A DNA stretch of 64,000 nt from Burkholderiales bacterium (GCA_947474755.1 CANJJE010000006.1:1-64000), one strand, 5' to 3'. Positions 49,606-62,288 are shown, counted from the first letter of the stretch. Numbers and translations: made by a program. The notes: generated from the letters alone by a model not told the origin.

Positions 49606-51510
49606 ATGGTCGACGCTGCCCGGCCGCCCCTTGAACGTCGCAAGACCGACCGGCGCAGGCGCGCACGCGGCACAAGCCCCGATGAATCTTGGTTCGGTGC
49701 GTTCATCGGGGATGCCGACTCTCTGACATTCAGCGACAGTCGTCGCGACGAGCTGCATGACGACGCAACCCGCAACGCCGAGGCCGACGCGGCGCTGGGC
49801 GCGCGCCTCCTGTCGCGTGGTGAACTTGCCAGCAGTGCCAGCGATGTCTCTGCCTTCCACCGCATCTACCGTGTATTCCTGAGCGCGCGTGCGGCTCTCG
49901 GCGTGGCACTCGTCGCCACGCTGGCGGTAGCGGGCTTGTTCGGCGCGCGTCCCTCCGTCGCGGTGGCCTGGATCGGTGTTTCCTATGCATTCCTGGCAGT
50001 CGGGCTGTGGTTGTGGCCCGGCATCGGCGTCGCCGACGAGCACGCCGAGTCGCCACGACTGGGACGGCTGACCTGGCTGGCCTGTATCGGCGTGGACATC
50101 GTCTGCTTTGCCACTTTGCATGTGCTGACGCCGTCCAACGGCCTGAACTTCGCGGCACTGCTGGTGCTGCCGGTGCTCACAGCCGGTGTGCTGACGCGAC
50201 GCCTGCATGCGCTGGCCACCACTGCTGGCGTGGCCTTGCTGTTGCTCGGAAACGCGTGGCTCGGGGTGCTGTCAGGCGGCGAGGCGGCCACCCTCATGAC
50301 GCAGGCGGGCCTGGCGGGCAGCGGCTTGTTCGCCATCACCGTGCTGGCCGGTGAAGTGGCCAGCCGGCTTGCACGCGAGGAGCTGACCGCCCGCGACAGC
50401 ATGGAACTGGCCCGTCAGCAGGTGCAGTTGAACCGCCTGGTGATCGAGGAAATGCAGGATGGCGTGCTGGTGGTGGATCGAGCCGGCCGTGTGCGAGCGG
50501 CCAACCCGGCAGCGCGGCGTTTGCTGGTGCGCCGCGGGCTTGGTCGCCAGGCACCGTTTCAGCTGCGGGGGGTACCGGCCTGGGACCAACTGGTGAAAAC
50601 CGTCGAACGCGGGTTCCATGAAGCCGTCTGGCCGGAGGCTGGACGTGATGTGGTGTTGCAGTTCGAGCAGGGTGCCACCCGTACGCTGCGCGTGCGCATC
50701 CGTTTCACGCGCGGCGCCGACGAGCCCTCGGCCGAGGAGTTGTGCGTGCTGTTGCTGGAGGACGTGCGCAGCATGCAGGCCCGCATGCGCCAGGAAAAGC
50801 TCGCTGCCATGGGCCGGGTCTCGGCGGGTATCGCACACGAAATCCGCAACCCGCTGGCGGCGATCGCCCAGGCCAATGGCCTGCTGGCAGAAGACGCCAC
50901 CACGTCTGCACAACAGCAGCTCACGCGCATGGTCGCCGACAACGTCAAGCGCTTGACGCGCATCGTCGACGACGTGATGGAGGTGACGCCGGGCACGGTG
51001 GTCGACGCCGGCGTCATCGATGTCACGGCTGAAGTCGGTGCCATCTGCAGCGAATGGGCACGAGCGGCTGGCCTGGAGTTGGGCGACGGCAGCCAGTTCA
51101 AGGTCGAGTTGCCTGAAGAGCCGCTGGGCGCGACCTTCGATGTCGAACACCTGCGCAGGGTGATGATCAACCTGCTCGACAACGCCAGGCTTCATGCCAC
51201 GGTCGCCCCGGGCTCGGTGCGGGTGAGGCTGATCGCCCTGGATGATGTCACCGTGCAGCTCAGCATCAGCAGCAACGGACCGACCATCCCCGACGACATC
51301 GAGCGTTACCTGTTCGAGCCCTTCTTCTCGACGCGCAGTCGCGGCACCGGACTGGGCCTGTATATTTGTCGCCAACTGTGCGAGCAGTACGGTGCCAGCA
51401 TCGACTACCGGCTGCGGCCCGCGACCGAAGCGAACCGAAACGATTTCGTTGTCAACATGCGGCGTCGCAATGGGGTTCAGGCAGAGGTTGCACTGCAGTT
51501 CCCGAGGTGA
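49606..51510 (+). CDS. pilS: PilS, sensor histidine kinase for type IV pilus
   Basis: 634-residue membrane kinase. A charged N-terminus of about 90 residues precedes six membrane segments (90-260), then a PAS-like region (EEMQDGVLVVDRAGRVRAAN). The H box is GIAHEIRNPLAAIAQANGLL; the N and G boxes of the ATPase are NLLDNARLHA and GTGLGLYICRQL. It phosphorylates PilR, which drives pilin transcription in Pseudomonas-type systems. It is followed by pilR after 28 bases. The N-terminal extension is longer than in Pseudomonas PilS. Confidence 0.92.
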   Translation: MVDAARPPLERRKTDRRRRARGTSPDESWFGAFIGDADSLTFSDSRRDELHDDATRNAEADAALGARLLSRGELASSASDVSAFHRIYRVFLSARAALGVALVATLAVAGLFGARPSVAVAWIGVSYAFLAVGLWLWPGIGVADEHAESPRLGRLTWLACIGVDIVCFATLHVLTPSNGLNFAALLVLPVLTAGVLTRRLHALATTAGVALLLLGNAWLGVLSGGEAATLMTQAGLAGSGLFAITVLAGEVASRLAREELTARDSMELARQQVQLNRLVIEEMQDGVLVVDRAGRVRAANPAARRLLVRRGLGRQAPFQLRGVPAWDQLVKTVERGFHEAVWPEAGRDVVLQFEQGATRTLRVRIRFTRGADEPSAEELCVLLLEDVRSMQARMRQEKLAAMGRVSAGIAHEIRNPLAAIAQANGLLAEDATTSAQQQLTRMVADNVKRLTRIVDDVMEVTPGTVVDAGVIDVTAEVGAICSEWARAAGLELGDGSQFKVELPEEPLGATFDVEHLRRVMINLLDNARLHATVAPGSVRVRLIALDDVTVQLSISSNGPTIPDDIERYLFEPFFSTRSRGTGLGLYICRQLCEQYGASIDYRLRPATEANRNDFVVNMRRRNGVQAEVALQFPR

Positions 51511-51538
51511 TGTGACGAAACCCTGACACGTTCCCGCC

Positions 51539-53164
51539 ATGTCCTCCCCCGCTCATTTCAGTCTGCTCGTCGTCGATGACGAACCCGATCTGCGCACGCT
51601 CTACGAATTGACGCTGCTGCGCGAGGGTTACGAGATCGAAACCGCCGACAGCGTGGAGGAAGCGCGGCGCCTTTTGCAGGACCGCGTCTACAGCGCCGTC
51701 ATCACCGACATGCGGCTGCCCGATGGCACCGGACTCGACCTTCTGGCCTACCTGGAGAGCGAGGGTCGGCGAGAGAAGGCGATCGTCATCACCGCGTATG
51801 GCTCCGCCGAAAACGCAGTGGAAGCACTGAAGGCCGGCGCCTATGACTACCTTACCAAGCCGGTCGATCTGAAGCAGTTTCGTGCGGTGGTGGCGTCTGC
51901 CCTGGGCCGCGGCCCTGCGACCACCCCGTCGATCCTGATGTCCGGTTTTCCGGCCGAAAGGGTGCCGCCATCCGGCGAGCCGCTGCCAGCGAGGTCAACC
52001 GCCCGCGCCGCGGCCGAATGCTTGCCCTCGCAGCCGGTGTCGTTCCCGGCTGGCGCAACGACTGGCAGCCCGGCACTGAACCGCATGGCCGGCCAGTCTG
52101 CCGCGATGAGGCAGGTGCGTGCGATGGTCGACAAGGTGGCGCGCAGCATGGCGCCGGTGCTGGTGCAAGGCGAGTCCGGCACAGGCAAGGAACTCGTCGC
52201 GCGTGCCATCCACGAGGTCAGTGTGCGCAGCGGCCAGCCCTTCATTGCAGTCAACTGCAGCGCCATTCCTGACCATCTGCTGGAAGCGGAATTCTTCGGT
52301 TACCGGCGAGGGGCCTTCACCGGCGCCCAGGAAGACCGTGAGGGCTTCTTCCAGGCAGCCGATGGTGGCACGTTGTTCCTTGACGAGATCGGCGAGTTGC
52401 CGCTGTCGATGCAGTCGAAGCTTCTGCGCGCCGTGCAGGAGCGATCTGTGCGAGCAGTGGGAGCCGTCAATGAGTTGCCGGTCAATGTGCGCCTGCTCAG
52501 CGCCACCCACAAGGACCTTGGCGTCGAGGTGCAGGCCGGGCGCTTTCGCCAGGACCTCTACTACCGGCTCAACGTGATCCAGATCCGCGTGCCTGCGTTG
52601 CGTGAGCGGCTGGAAGACCTGGCGGGCATCGGCGAACGGGTGCTCGAACGGATCGCCCGAGACGCGGGCGTGTGGCCGGCGCCGCGACTGACGCCTGCGG
52701 CGCTGCTGCACCTCTCTCGCTACTCCTTTCCCGGCAATGTGCGCGAATTTGAGAATCTGTTGCACCGGGCCGTGGCGCTGTCTGGCAGCGACACCATCGA
52801 CGTGGGTGATCTGGCGCTGCCTGGCGCCGCAGCGGCCGATGTGGGGGCAGCGCAGGTGATCTCCTCTTCTGAGCGGGCTGATGAGGCTGCAGCGATGCCG
52901 CGGTCGACCTCGCCGATCGACTCGCCCCGCCCTCTATCCAGGGTGGAGAGCGCGGCGGTGGGCTTGCCGAGCGACCTGGCGGTCTACCTTGATGACATCG
53001 AGCGCGACATGCTGCTGCGCGCGCTCGAGCAGCACCGATTCAACCGCACCGCGGCCGGTGCCAGCCTCGGGCTGTCGCTGCGGCAGATGCGCTACCGCAT
53101 GGCCCGACTGCATGTGATGGACGGCGCCGACACTCACCTCGATGGCGAGCGTGGCAACGCCTGA
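51539..53164 (+). CDS. pilR: PilR, sigma54-dependent response regulator
   Basis: 541-residue activator with a receiver domain (LVVDDEPDLRTLYE; phospho-acceptor D in ITDMRLPDGTGLD), AAA+ domain with GESGTGKELVARAIHE and the sigma54 motif GAFTGAQEDREG, and a Fis-type helix-turn-helix (TAAGASLGLSLRQMRYRMAR). Expected to switch on pilA with sigma54. The last 23 bases overlap the ampD start region. No pilA is present in the window. Confidence 0.95.
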   Translation: MSSPAHFSLLVVDDEPDLRTLYELTLLREGYEIETADSVEEARRLLQDRVYSAVITDMRLPDGTGLDLLAYLESEGRREKAIVITAYGSAENAVEALKAGAYDYLTKPVDLKQFRAVVASALGRGPATTPSILMSGFPAERVPPSGEPLPARSTARAAAECLPSQPVSFPAGATTGSPALNRMAGQSAAMRQVRAMVDKVARSMAPVLVQGESGTGKELVARAIHEVSVRSGQPFIAVNCSAIPDHLLEAEFFGYRRGAFTGAQEDREGFFQAADGGTLFLDEIGELPLSMQSKLLRAVQERSVRAVGAVNELPVNVRLLSATHKDLGVEVQAGRFRQDLYYRLNVIQIRVPALRERLEDLAGIGERVLERIARDAGVWPAPRLTPAALLHLSRYSFPGNVREFENLLHRAVALSGSDTIDVGDLALPGAAAADVGAAQVISSSERADEAAAMPRSTSPIDSPRPLSRVESAAVGLPSDLAVYLDDIERDMLLRALEQHRFNRTAAGASLGLSLRQMRYRMARLHVMDGADTHLDGERGNA

Positions 53165-53747
53165 GCCTGGCGGTGATTGGCAGCGGGGCTGGTGGGCGCA
53201 CGCGCGGCATTGCCCCTCTCCGCACTTCGGGCCCAGGCCCGAGGGCGCCGTGGTCAGTCTGGCGCTCGTGCATTCGATCAGCCTGCCGCCGGGCGTTTAC
53301 GGCGGTGCCGAGGTCGAGCAGTTTTTCCTCAATCAACTCGATGTGTCGGCGCACCCGTACTTCGATGCCTTGCGCGGCATGCGCGTGTCAGCGCACTTCT
53401 TCATTCGCCGCGATGGCGAGTGCGTGCAATTTGTGTCCTGTGGCGAGCGCGCCTGGCATGCCGGCGCGTCGCACTGGCGCGGATGCGCCAACTGCAACGA
53501 TTTCTCGGTCGGCATCGAACTCGAAGGACTCGAAGGTGAGAGCTTCGAGGCGGCGCAATATGTGCGCCTGGTCGAACTGTTGAGAGCGCTCAAGCACGAG
53601 GGCCGGCAGCTCGATGTGGCCGGCCACGAGCATGTGTCGGTCGGACGCAAGGGCGATCCCGGCCGTGGGTTCGATTGGGCGCGGCTCATCGCTGAGCTGG
53701 GCTGGCCGGCACGGTGTTTTCCCGAGGGGCTGGCAGGGCTGTCGTGA
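53142..53747 (+). CDS. ampD: AmpD, 1,6-anhydro-N-acetylmuramyl-L-alanine amidase
   Basis: 201-residue cytosolic zinc amidase of cell-wall recycling that trims anhydromuropeptides and thereby keeps AmpR-type beta-lactamase induction low. Zinc ligands match LVHSISLPPG, AGHEHVSVGRKGDPG (His and Asp) and the amidase_2 fold runs through VSAHFFIRRDGECVQFV and GIELEGLEG. The ATG at 53142 lies inside pilR, so translation may be coupled. Confidence 0.93.
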   Translation: MASVATPEPGGDWQRGWWAHARHCPSPHFGPRPEGAVVSLALVHSISLPPGVYGGAEVEQFFLNQLDVSAHPYFDALRGMRVSAHFFIRRDGECVQFVSCGERAWHAGASHWRGCANCNDFSVGIELEGLEGESFEAAQYVRLVELLRALKHEGRQLDVAGHEHVSVGRKGDPGRGFDWARLIAELGWPARCFPEGLAGLS

Positions 53748-53987
53748 TGATTGCGCGAAGGTGAGAGGCCGTGCCGACATTGCGGCGCTCTGCGGTGCAT
53801 TGGCAGATCAAGGATTGGTGAGCGATCCGGCGCCAGATTGCCCGGGAAGTCAATGAACGTGCGGCTGCTCACGAGGTGCCGTAGCACCCGAGCGGCTGAG
53901 CAGGGCATGCTTGCGGGCGCCACCGCGCCCCGCGCCTCCGACGGCGTTGCGGATGGTCGGACCAGACGATGCCGTCTTCATGGCGAG
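53748..53987. other. Upstream part of the ampD-nrdA intergenic region
   Basis: The gap between ampD and nrdA is 513 bases. No gene or terminator with a clear stem and T-run was seen in this part; short frames on the minus strand have no ribosome-binding site. NrdR-like operators follow at 53988. Confidence 0.5.
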
Positions 53988-54034
53988 ACACTAGCGGTAG
54001 TGCTTGAAGCCCCCGCAGACCCCAGATATAGTGT
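53988..54034. promoter_or_regulatory. Tandem NrdR-box-like operators
   Basis: Two 16-bp elements, ACACTAGCGGTAGTGC (53988-54003) and ACCCCAGATATAGTGT (54019-54034), resemble the NrdR box ACACTATATATAGTGT. The first keeps the inverted arms ACACTA/TAGTG, the second matches 13 of 16 positions. Their starts are 31 bases apart, three helical turns, as in paired NrdR sites. NrdR represses ribonucleotide reductase genes, and nrdA begins 227 bases downstream. Confidence 0.75.
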
Positions 54035-54260
54035 CCTGATGCGAGATGCATTCAACTTCACGCGCCAATGACTGGCGTTTGTTCGCAACTGTCACGCAGC
54101 CTGTGCCCGGCCTCTGATCCGACCGGGCTGCGCAGGCCGCCGCAACGCACGACACGCTGATTTCCCTGCGCTGCGCCCGTCGGCCAGGGCATCGCCCTCG
54201 CACCACCAAGAAGCGCGGCATCGAACCCCTTCGCACACAACACACACCAAAAGGCTGAAC

Positions 54261-57170
<2,910 letters not shown>

Positions 57171-57353
57171 GGTTCGCTGAGCTGTGGGCAAGAGTGCCTG
57201 CGCGTGTTGATCAACGACGCGTCGAGCGTTTGCCAGCCGAATTAAGCGACGCAGCCGCGCAACAAAGCAGTTCGGCTCGCGGTCTGGTCTGACAGGTAAT
57301 GCTTTGTTTTTTTCGACATCGCTCGGATAATCTATATTGATTGGAAATCCATC

Positions 57354-58553
57354 ATGCTGGTTTGGGAAGAAGAAATTAAATCACCGACCTTGGCTCCGAC
57401 GGCCTTTGCCAAGGCGCGGATTCTTGGCGACATTCAAAGCTCGCCTGATGCGGTGGATGGTTTCATCGCCGAGGTGCCGCGCACCTTCATTTCCGACGAG
57501 CCCATTCACCCGGTGTCAGCCAAACCCGTTGAAAACCGTCGCGTGCTCGCTGCAGACAAGCGCATCATCAACGGCCGTACCGACGTCAACCAATTGGTTC
57601 CGTTCAAGTACAAATGGGCCTGGGAAAAGTATCTCGCCACCTGCGCAAACCACTGGATGCCGCAGGAGGTCAACATGTCGCGCGACATCGCGACCTGGAA
57701 GGATCCGAATGGCCTCACCGATGATGAGCGCCGTATCGTCATGCGGAATCTCGGTTTCTTCGTGACCGCAGATTCTCTTGCCGCCAACAACATCGTTCTC
57801 GGAACGTATCGCCACATCACGGCACCCGAATGCCGGCAGTTTTTGCTGAGGCAGGCTTTTGAAGAGGCGATCCATACCCACGCCTACCAATACATCGTCG
57901 AATCGCTGGGTTTGGATGAAGCCGAAATCTTCAACGCCTACCATGAGGTCCAGTCGATCCGTGACAAGGACGAGTTCCTGATCCCCTTCATCGAGGCGAT
58001 CATGGATCCGAACTTCAACACCGGCACGCACGAAGCCGATCAGACGCTCCTCAAGAGTCTGATCGTCTTTGCCTGTCTGATGGAAGGTTTGTTCTTTTAC
58101 GTCGGGTTCACGCAGATTCTGGCGCTTGGCCGGCAGAACCGGATGACTGGTGCTTCGACGCAGTATCAGTACATCCTCCGCGATGAATCGATGCATTGCA
58201 ACTTCGGCATCGATCTGATCAATCAGATCAAACTGGAAAACCCGTTGTTGTGGACGCCGCAGTTCAAGGCTGAAATCAAGGCGCTTTTCATGCAAGCGGT
58301 CGAATTGGAATATCGCTACGCTGAAGACACCATGCCGCGCGGCGTGCTGGGCATGAATGCGTCGATGTTCAAGGGTTATTTGCGCTACATCGCCAACCGG
58401 CGCGCCACCCAAATCGGGCTGGATGCCCTCTTTCCGAACGAAGAAAACCCGTTTCCCTGGATGAGCGAGATGATCGATCTGAAGAAGGAAACCAATTTTT
58501 TCGAAGGTCGTGTCACCGAATATCAGTCTGGTGGTGCACTGTCATGGGATTGA
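57354..58553 (+). CDS. nrdB: Ribonucleoside-diphosphate reductase class Ia, beta subunit
   Basis: 399-residue di-iron tyrosyl-radical subunit partnering NrdA. Ligand regions [22 protein letters not shown] (with the radical tyrosine) and [14 protein letters not shown] are present, so it is the tyrosyl-radical type and not the Chlamydia-type lacking that residue. The 183-base gap from nrdA holds a T-run and an AT-rich GATAATCTATATTG stretch, which could give nrdB its own promoter. Confidence 0.96.
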   Translation: MLVWEEEIKSPTLAPTAFAKARILGDIQSSPDAVDGFIAEVPRTFISDEPIHPVSAKPVENRRVLAADKRIINGRTDVNQLVPFKYKWAWEKYLATCANHWMPQEVNMSRDIATWKDPNGLTDDERRIVMRNLGFFVTADSLAANNIVLGTYRHITAPECRQFLLRQAFEEAIHTHAYQYIVESLGLDEAEIFNAYHEVQSIRDKDEFLIPFIEAIMDPNFNTGTHEADQTLLKSLIVFACLMEGLFFYVGFTQILALGRQNRMTGASTQYQYILRDESMHCNFGIDLINQIKLENPLLWTPQFKAEIKALFMQAVELEYRYAEDTMPRGVLGMNASMFKGYLRYIANRRATQIGLDALFPNEENPFPWMSEMIDLKKETNFFEGRVTEYQSGGALSWD

Positions 58554-58765
58554 AAAGCGTCTTGCCGATGCGCCTGATGGGCTGGAGCGAGACGATCAAG
58601 ATTTGCAAACTGGAAGGGCCGACGCAGAAGCGGCCGCTCCGGTTTGATACCCGATTCATCGCACCGGGGCGCCCGTCATGGGCAGTTTTCGGGTGATGAA
58701 TAACTGTTCGGTACCGATCCTCGGTGGCCGCGCAGAGTTTCTTTAACTTGATCAAGGAGAATGTA

Positions 58766-59215
58766 ATGGCAACTGCGAAAAAGGCCGCCCCGGCCAAGAA
58801 GGCTGCACCTGCGAAGAAGGCAGCACCTGCGAAGAAGGCAGCACCTGCGAAGAAGGCAGCGCCTGCGAAGAAGGCAGCACCTGCGAAGAAGGCAGCACCT
58901 GCGAAGAAGGCAGCACCTGCGAAGAAGGCAGCACCTGCGAAGAAGGCAGCGCCTGCGAAGAAGGCAGCGCCTGCGAAGAAGGCAGCACCTGCGAAGAAGG
59001 CAGCACCTGCGAAGAAGGCAGCTCCGAAGAAGGTCGCCAAGAAAGCCGCAGCCCCTGCGAAGAAGGCAGCTCCAAAGGCTCCTGCGAAGAAGGCTGCTGC
59101 GAAAAAGGCGCCCGCTACCCCAGCCCCTGCGGCGGCCAAACCGGCCGCGCCTGCTGCGAAAACCTCACTCAGCCCCCAAGCTGCGTGGCCGTTTCCGACG
59201 GGCACCAAGCCTTGA
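58766..59215 (+). CDS. Histone H1-like Lys/Ala/Pro-repeat DNA-binding protein
   Basis: 149-residue, extremely basic protein made of KKAAPA hexapeptide repeats followed by a degenerate lysine/alanine/proline tail ending SPQAAWPFPTGTKP. It resembles eukaryotic H1 C-terminal tails and bacterial AlgP/HctB-type nucleoid proteins, and should bind DNA non-specifically (family knowledge). The ATG at 58766 has AAGGAG (58754-58759) upstream, a strong site. No globular domain is visible. A strong terminator follows. The minus-strand frame of AFFAG repeats is a by-product. Confidence 0.88.
   Translation: MATAKKAAPAKKAAPAKKAAPAKKAAPAKKAAPAKKAAPAKKAAPAKKAAPAKKAAPAKKAAPAKKAAPAKKAAPAKKAAPAKKAAPKKVAKKAAAPAKKAAPKAPAKKAAAKKAPATPAPAAAKPAAPAAKTSLSPQAAWPFPTGTKP
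58778..59026 (+). repeat. 18-bp tandem repeat array (about 14 copies)
   Basis: Near-identical 18-base units (AAGAAGGCAGCACCTGCG and single-base variants) encode 13 complete KKAAPA units plus a final KKAAP. Units differ mainly by A/G at the third position of one codon, indicating recent expansion. Copy number may vary among strains by slippage without changing the frame. Confidence 0.93.
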
Positions 59216-59254
59216 CGCGAAGGTCCGCAGCATGCGGGCTTCTATCGTCGAATC

Positions 59255-59278
59255 AACCCGGCTTCGGCCGGGTTTTTT
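59255..59278 (+). terminator. Strong intrinsic terminator after the H1-like gene
   Basis: AACCCGGC pairs with GCCGGGTT around a TTCG loop, then a T-run to 59278. It lies between the H1-like gene and the convergent PfkB kinase gene. Confidence 0.9.
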
Positions 59279-59305
59279 CATGCCCGCAGCAATCTGTCGG
59301 CTCGC

Positions 59306-60211
59306 TCAAATGCCTAGTGCCGTTCGATCGATGAGGTGGTTCTGTCCACCACGACAGGCGATCTTGAGGGCACCGATGCGGTTGCCCAGTTCCACGCAGC
59401 GCCGCAAGGGCCAGCCGCGCTCCAGCCCGTAAAGCAGTGCGCCACGGAAGGCATCGCCACAACCGGTCGGATCGATCACCTCGGTAGCGGCTACGCCCGC
59501 CACGTGGGTGCGCCGACCTTGTTCCCACACATCGCAACCGTTGGCGCCCAGCGTGACGACGACCCCCGCCAGGTGTGAGGCCGACAGAGATTCCAGGCTC
59601 TCGCCAGTGCGATCGCACAGCATGCGCGCCTCGTAGTCATTCACGGCCACCCAGCGGGCCTGGGACACGAAGTGCTTGAGCTCGGGGCCATCGAACATCG
59701 GCAGGCCTTGCCCTGGATCGAAGACGAATGGAATGTCCGCTGCGGCCAGCTGTGCGGCGTGTTCGAGCATCGCGTCGCGTCCATCGGGCGCGATGATGGC
59801 AATGCGGATATCGGCATGCCGGGGAACCGGCGTCTGCTGCGCCGACTGCATGGCGCCAGGGTGGAACGCGGTAATCTGATTGTTGTTGCTGTCGGTGATG
59901 ATGATGGCTTGCGCGGTGAAGCTGTCACTGATGCAGGTGATGTGCTCGGTACTGACACCCCATGACTGCAGGCGCTGAAGGTATTCGCCGCCATCGCTGC
60001 CGAGGGTCGCCAGCACGAGCGGCTCGCCGCCAAGCCGGTTCAGCGTGTAGGCAATGTTGCCGGCGCAGCCCCCGAACTCCCGCCGCAAGGTCGGTACGAG
60101 GAAGGACACATTCAGGATGTGCACCTGCTCGGGCAGGATCTGCTCGGCGAAGCGGCCGGGGAAGGTAGTGATGGTGTCGAACGCGAGAGAGCCGCAGATC
60201 AAGGCAGGCAT
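59306..60211 (-). CDS. PfkB-family carbohydrate/nucleoside kinase
   Basis: 301-residue ribokinase-fold sugar or nucleoside kinase. The N-terminal signature GGCAGNIAYTLNRLGGEPLV and the C-terminal active site DPTGCGDAFRGALLYG (catalytic Asp in GCGD) are present. It resembles adenosine-kinase-like PfkB proteins of betaproteobacteria found beside the accBC-prmA cluster; the substrate is not certain. Transcribed in the same direction as DUF3426-prmA-accC-accB, 55 bases downstream. Confidence 0.85.
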   Translation of the reverse strand: MPALICGSLAFDTITTFPGRFAEQILPEQVHILNVSFLVPTLRREFGGCAGNIAYTLNRLGGEPLVLATLGSDGGEYLQRLQSWGVSTEHITCISDSFTAQAIIITDSNNNQITAFHPGAMQSAQQTPVPRHADIRIAIIAPDGRDAMLEHAAQLAAADIPFVFDPGQGLPMFDGPELKHFVSQARWVAVNDYEARMLCDRTGESLESLSASHLAGVVVTLGANGCDVWEQGRRTHVAGVAATEVIDPTGCGDAFRGALLYGLERGWPLRRCVELGNRIGALKIACRGGQNHLIDRTALGI

Positions 60212-60266
60212 GGTTGCTCCAGTGGGGCAGTGTCAGTGAGAGGTCGTCGCAGCTCACGCTGCGCGA

Positions 60267-61334
60267 TCAGGGATAGAAGACCTCGACGGTATAGCCGCTG
60301 ACTCGACCGCCGACGACCCGAAAACGCAAAGACAAGGGCGTATCCATCCCGGGTAGCAACCGCGGATCATCGGCGCTGAAGTCGCGCGGCGACAGCGACC
60401 GCCGCGCGACCAGTTCGCCGTCGGAGCCTGTGAGGCTCAGGTCGACCGAAGGCATCGCGACGGTCCACTCTCCGCGGTTACGCAAGGTGATGGCCAACCG
60501 CAGGATATGGGCATCGGTGTCGGCCGCCGATGCGGCATCTTCCGGCGTGGGCGCCGGACCCTGAGCCTGGGTCAGTGCAGTGCTCTCGATGCTGACGTCG
60601 GCAATGCGCTGCAGCGGGTCGATCTGGCAGCGTGTGACGGCGCAAAAGTCCTGCAGCCAGGGCAGTGCGCCTGGATGCTGCGTCGCAATGACCTGCCGGA
60701 AATGATGAATCACCTGTGCGCCCAGGAGCAGCGCTGACACCGTCACCAGGGCCCACAGCATGCGCTGCATCGACGGCTGCTGCCAGCGTTCGCTGCGCCG
60801 GGCTTGCTGCAGGAAAGCGGGTGCGGCTTCGTCGGCTGCATCCGCGGGCGCAGACGGCGCCGATGCTTCGCCATCGCTGGACGCGGAGAAGGCGCCGTCA
60901 GTCGGCGGTACAGGGTTCGCAGGGATGTCTCCCAGAACCTGTCCGGTATCGGCATCTGCACTCCCGCGTGCATCGGTCTGATGCGCTGCAGGCTCGATGG
61001 CCGGCGTTGCCATTGGTGGTTCACGCTGTGCCCACGCCTGGGGCTCAAGCCCCGGTGTCTCGGGGGCTGGCACTTCTTCGAGGTCATCCGGGGAGAACGG
61101 GGCGGTGGCAGCGCGGTCCTTGTCGGCGGCCTCTGCGACAGGACCGTGATCTGGCGTTTGCGCAGGTGCCTGCCACGGGGGCGGTGAGTCGTGTTCGAGA
61201 TCGAACAGGCTTTCCTCAGCGTTGAACACCGCCTGGCAGCGGCCGCAACGCACCCAGCCGTCGGAGACCTTCAACTGGTCCTGGACCACCCGGAAGATGG
61301 TGCCGCAAGCTGTGCAACGGGTGGCCAGATTCAT
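60267..61334 (-). CDS. Zinc-ribbon protein with DUF3426 domain
   Basis: 355-residue protein with an N-terminal MJ0042-type zinc ribbon (TRCTACGTIFRVVQDQL, then VRCGRCQAVFN), a long low-complexity acidic/alanine-proline linker (residues 45-165), one membrane segment (MLWALVTVSALLLGAQVI) and a C-terminal DUF3426 domain (LRLAITLRNRGEWTVAMPSV). Conserved next to prmA in betaproteobacteria; biochemical role unknown. 36 bases after prmA. Confidence 0.85.
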   Translation of the reverse strand: MNLATRCTACGTIFRVVQDQLKVSDGWVRCGRCQAVFNAEESLFDLEHDSPPPWQAPAQTPDHGPVAEAADKDRAATAPFSPDDLEEVPAPETPGLEPQAWAQREPPMATPAIEPAAHQTDARGSADADTGQVLGDIPANPVPPTDGAFSASSDGEASAPSAPADAADEAAPAFLQQARRSERWQQPSMQRMLWALVTVSALLLGAQVIHHFRQVIATQHPGALPWLQDFCAVTRCQIDPLQRIADVSIESTALTQAQGPAPTPEDAASAADTDAHILRLAITLRNRGEWTVAMPSVDLSLTGSDGELVARRSLSPRDFSADDPRLLPGMDTPLSLRFRVVGGRVSGYTVEVFYP

Positions 61335-61370
61335 CTTGGAATGATGCCACGCGCGGTGCTGAAAGCCGAC

Positions 61371-62273
61371 TCAGGCCGGCCGGTGCGCGGTCATCAGGAT
61401 CCAGCCGTCCTCCGCGTCGCTGACCTCGAGCGCCAGCCAGGGTGCGTAGGCCTCGAGCAGTTCACCGGACTGCCGCTCGAGAATGCCCGCCAGCACCAGA
61501 TCGCCACCTGCCTGCACATGGCCACACAGCAGCGGCGCCAGCAATTTCAGCGGCGTGGCCAGGATATTGGCGAGCACGAGCGGGTAGGTGCCGCTGGCGA
61601 GATCGGGCAGGCTGGCCTGCACGTGAATACCGTTGGCTGCCGCGTTGTCTTCGGTGGCTTGAAGCGCTGCCGGATCGATGTCCACTGCCTCCACACCTGA
61701 TGCGCCATGCAATGCCGTGCCGATCGCCAGGATCCCGGAGCCACAGCCGTAGTCGAGCACGCGCGACCAGCGCGCCGCGCGATCGGCGGCATGGTTCGCG
61801 ATCCAGCGCAAACACATGCGCGTCGTTGGATGCGTGCCGGTGCCGAACGCCATCCCGGGGTCGAGTCGTATCACCTTCAGCGCCTCGGCCGGCGCCTCGT
61901 GCCAGCTCGGCACCACCCAGAACGTCGGTGTCACCGGCACTGGCGTGAACTGCGATTGCGTGAGCCGCACCCAGTCCTGATCGATCAGTGCGGTGATGGA
62001 CTGCAGCTGCACTGCAGCAGCCCAATCCTGCGCCAGCAGCGTGTCGCTGGCGTCCTGAGCTGTCGCTTCGGAGTCGAACAGCGCCTTGACGATGGAGCGA
62101 TCCCAACCACCGCGTGGCGCTGGCATCCCGGGCTCGCCGAACAGCGCGCGCTCGGCGTCCGTGTTCGCATCGGCGTCTTCCACCGACACCGACAGCGCGC
62201 CCAGCTCATCCATCAGCGCATCGGAAACGGCCTCCGCCTCATCTTGCGGGCACAACAGCAGCAGTTCGACCAT
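61371..62273 (-). CDS. prmA: PrmA, ribosomal protein L11 methyltransferase
   Basis: 300-residue SAM-dependent enzyme that trimethylates lysines and the N-terminus of ribosomal protein L11. The SAM motif is VLDYGCGSGILAIGTALHGA, preceded by PGMAFGTGTHPTTRMCL and followed by VLANILATPLKLLAP. It is 15 bases after accC on the same strand. Not related to propane monooxygenase prmA. Confidence 0.96.
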   Translation of the reverse strand: MVELLLLCPQDEAEAVSDALMDELGALSVSVEDADANTDAERALFGEPGMPAPRGGWDRSIVKALFDSEATAQDASDTLLAQDWAAAVQLQSITALIDQDWVRLTQSQFTPVPVTPTFWVVPSWHEAPAEALKVIRLDPGMAFGTGTHPTTRMCLRWIANHAADRAARWSRVLDYGCGSGILAIGTALHGASGVEAVDIDPAALQATEDNAAANGIHVQASLPDLASGTYPLVLANILATPLKLLAPLLCGHVQAGGDLVLAGILERQSGELLEAYAPWLALEVSDAEDGWILMTAHRPA

Positions 62274-62288
62274 GTCACTCCACTGCGC

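Noticed and set aside
58778..59026. Direct repeats considered as a CRISPR array
   Set aside because: The units are 18 bases, contiguous with no spacers, and encode an in-frame peptide repeat.
58513..59208. Minus-strand frame of AFFAG repeats resembling a membrane protein
   Set aside because: It is the reverse reading of the KKAAPA repeat. The plus strand has a strong ribosome-binding site and terminator.
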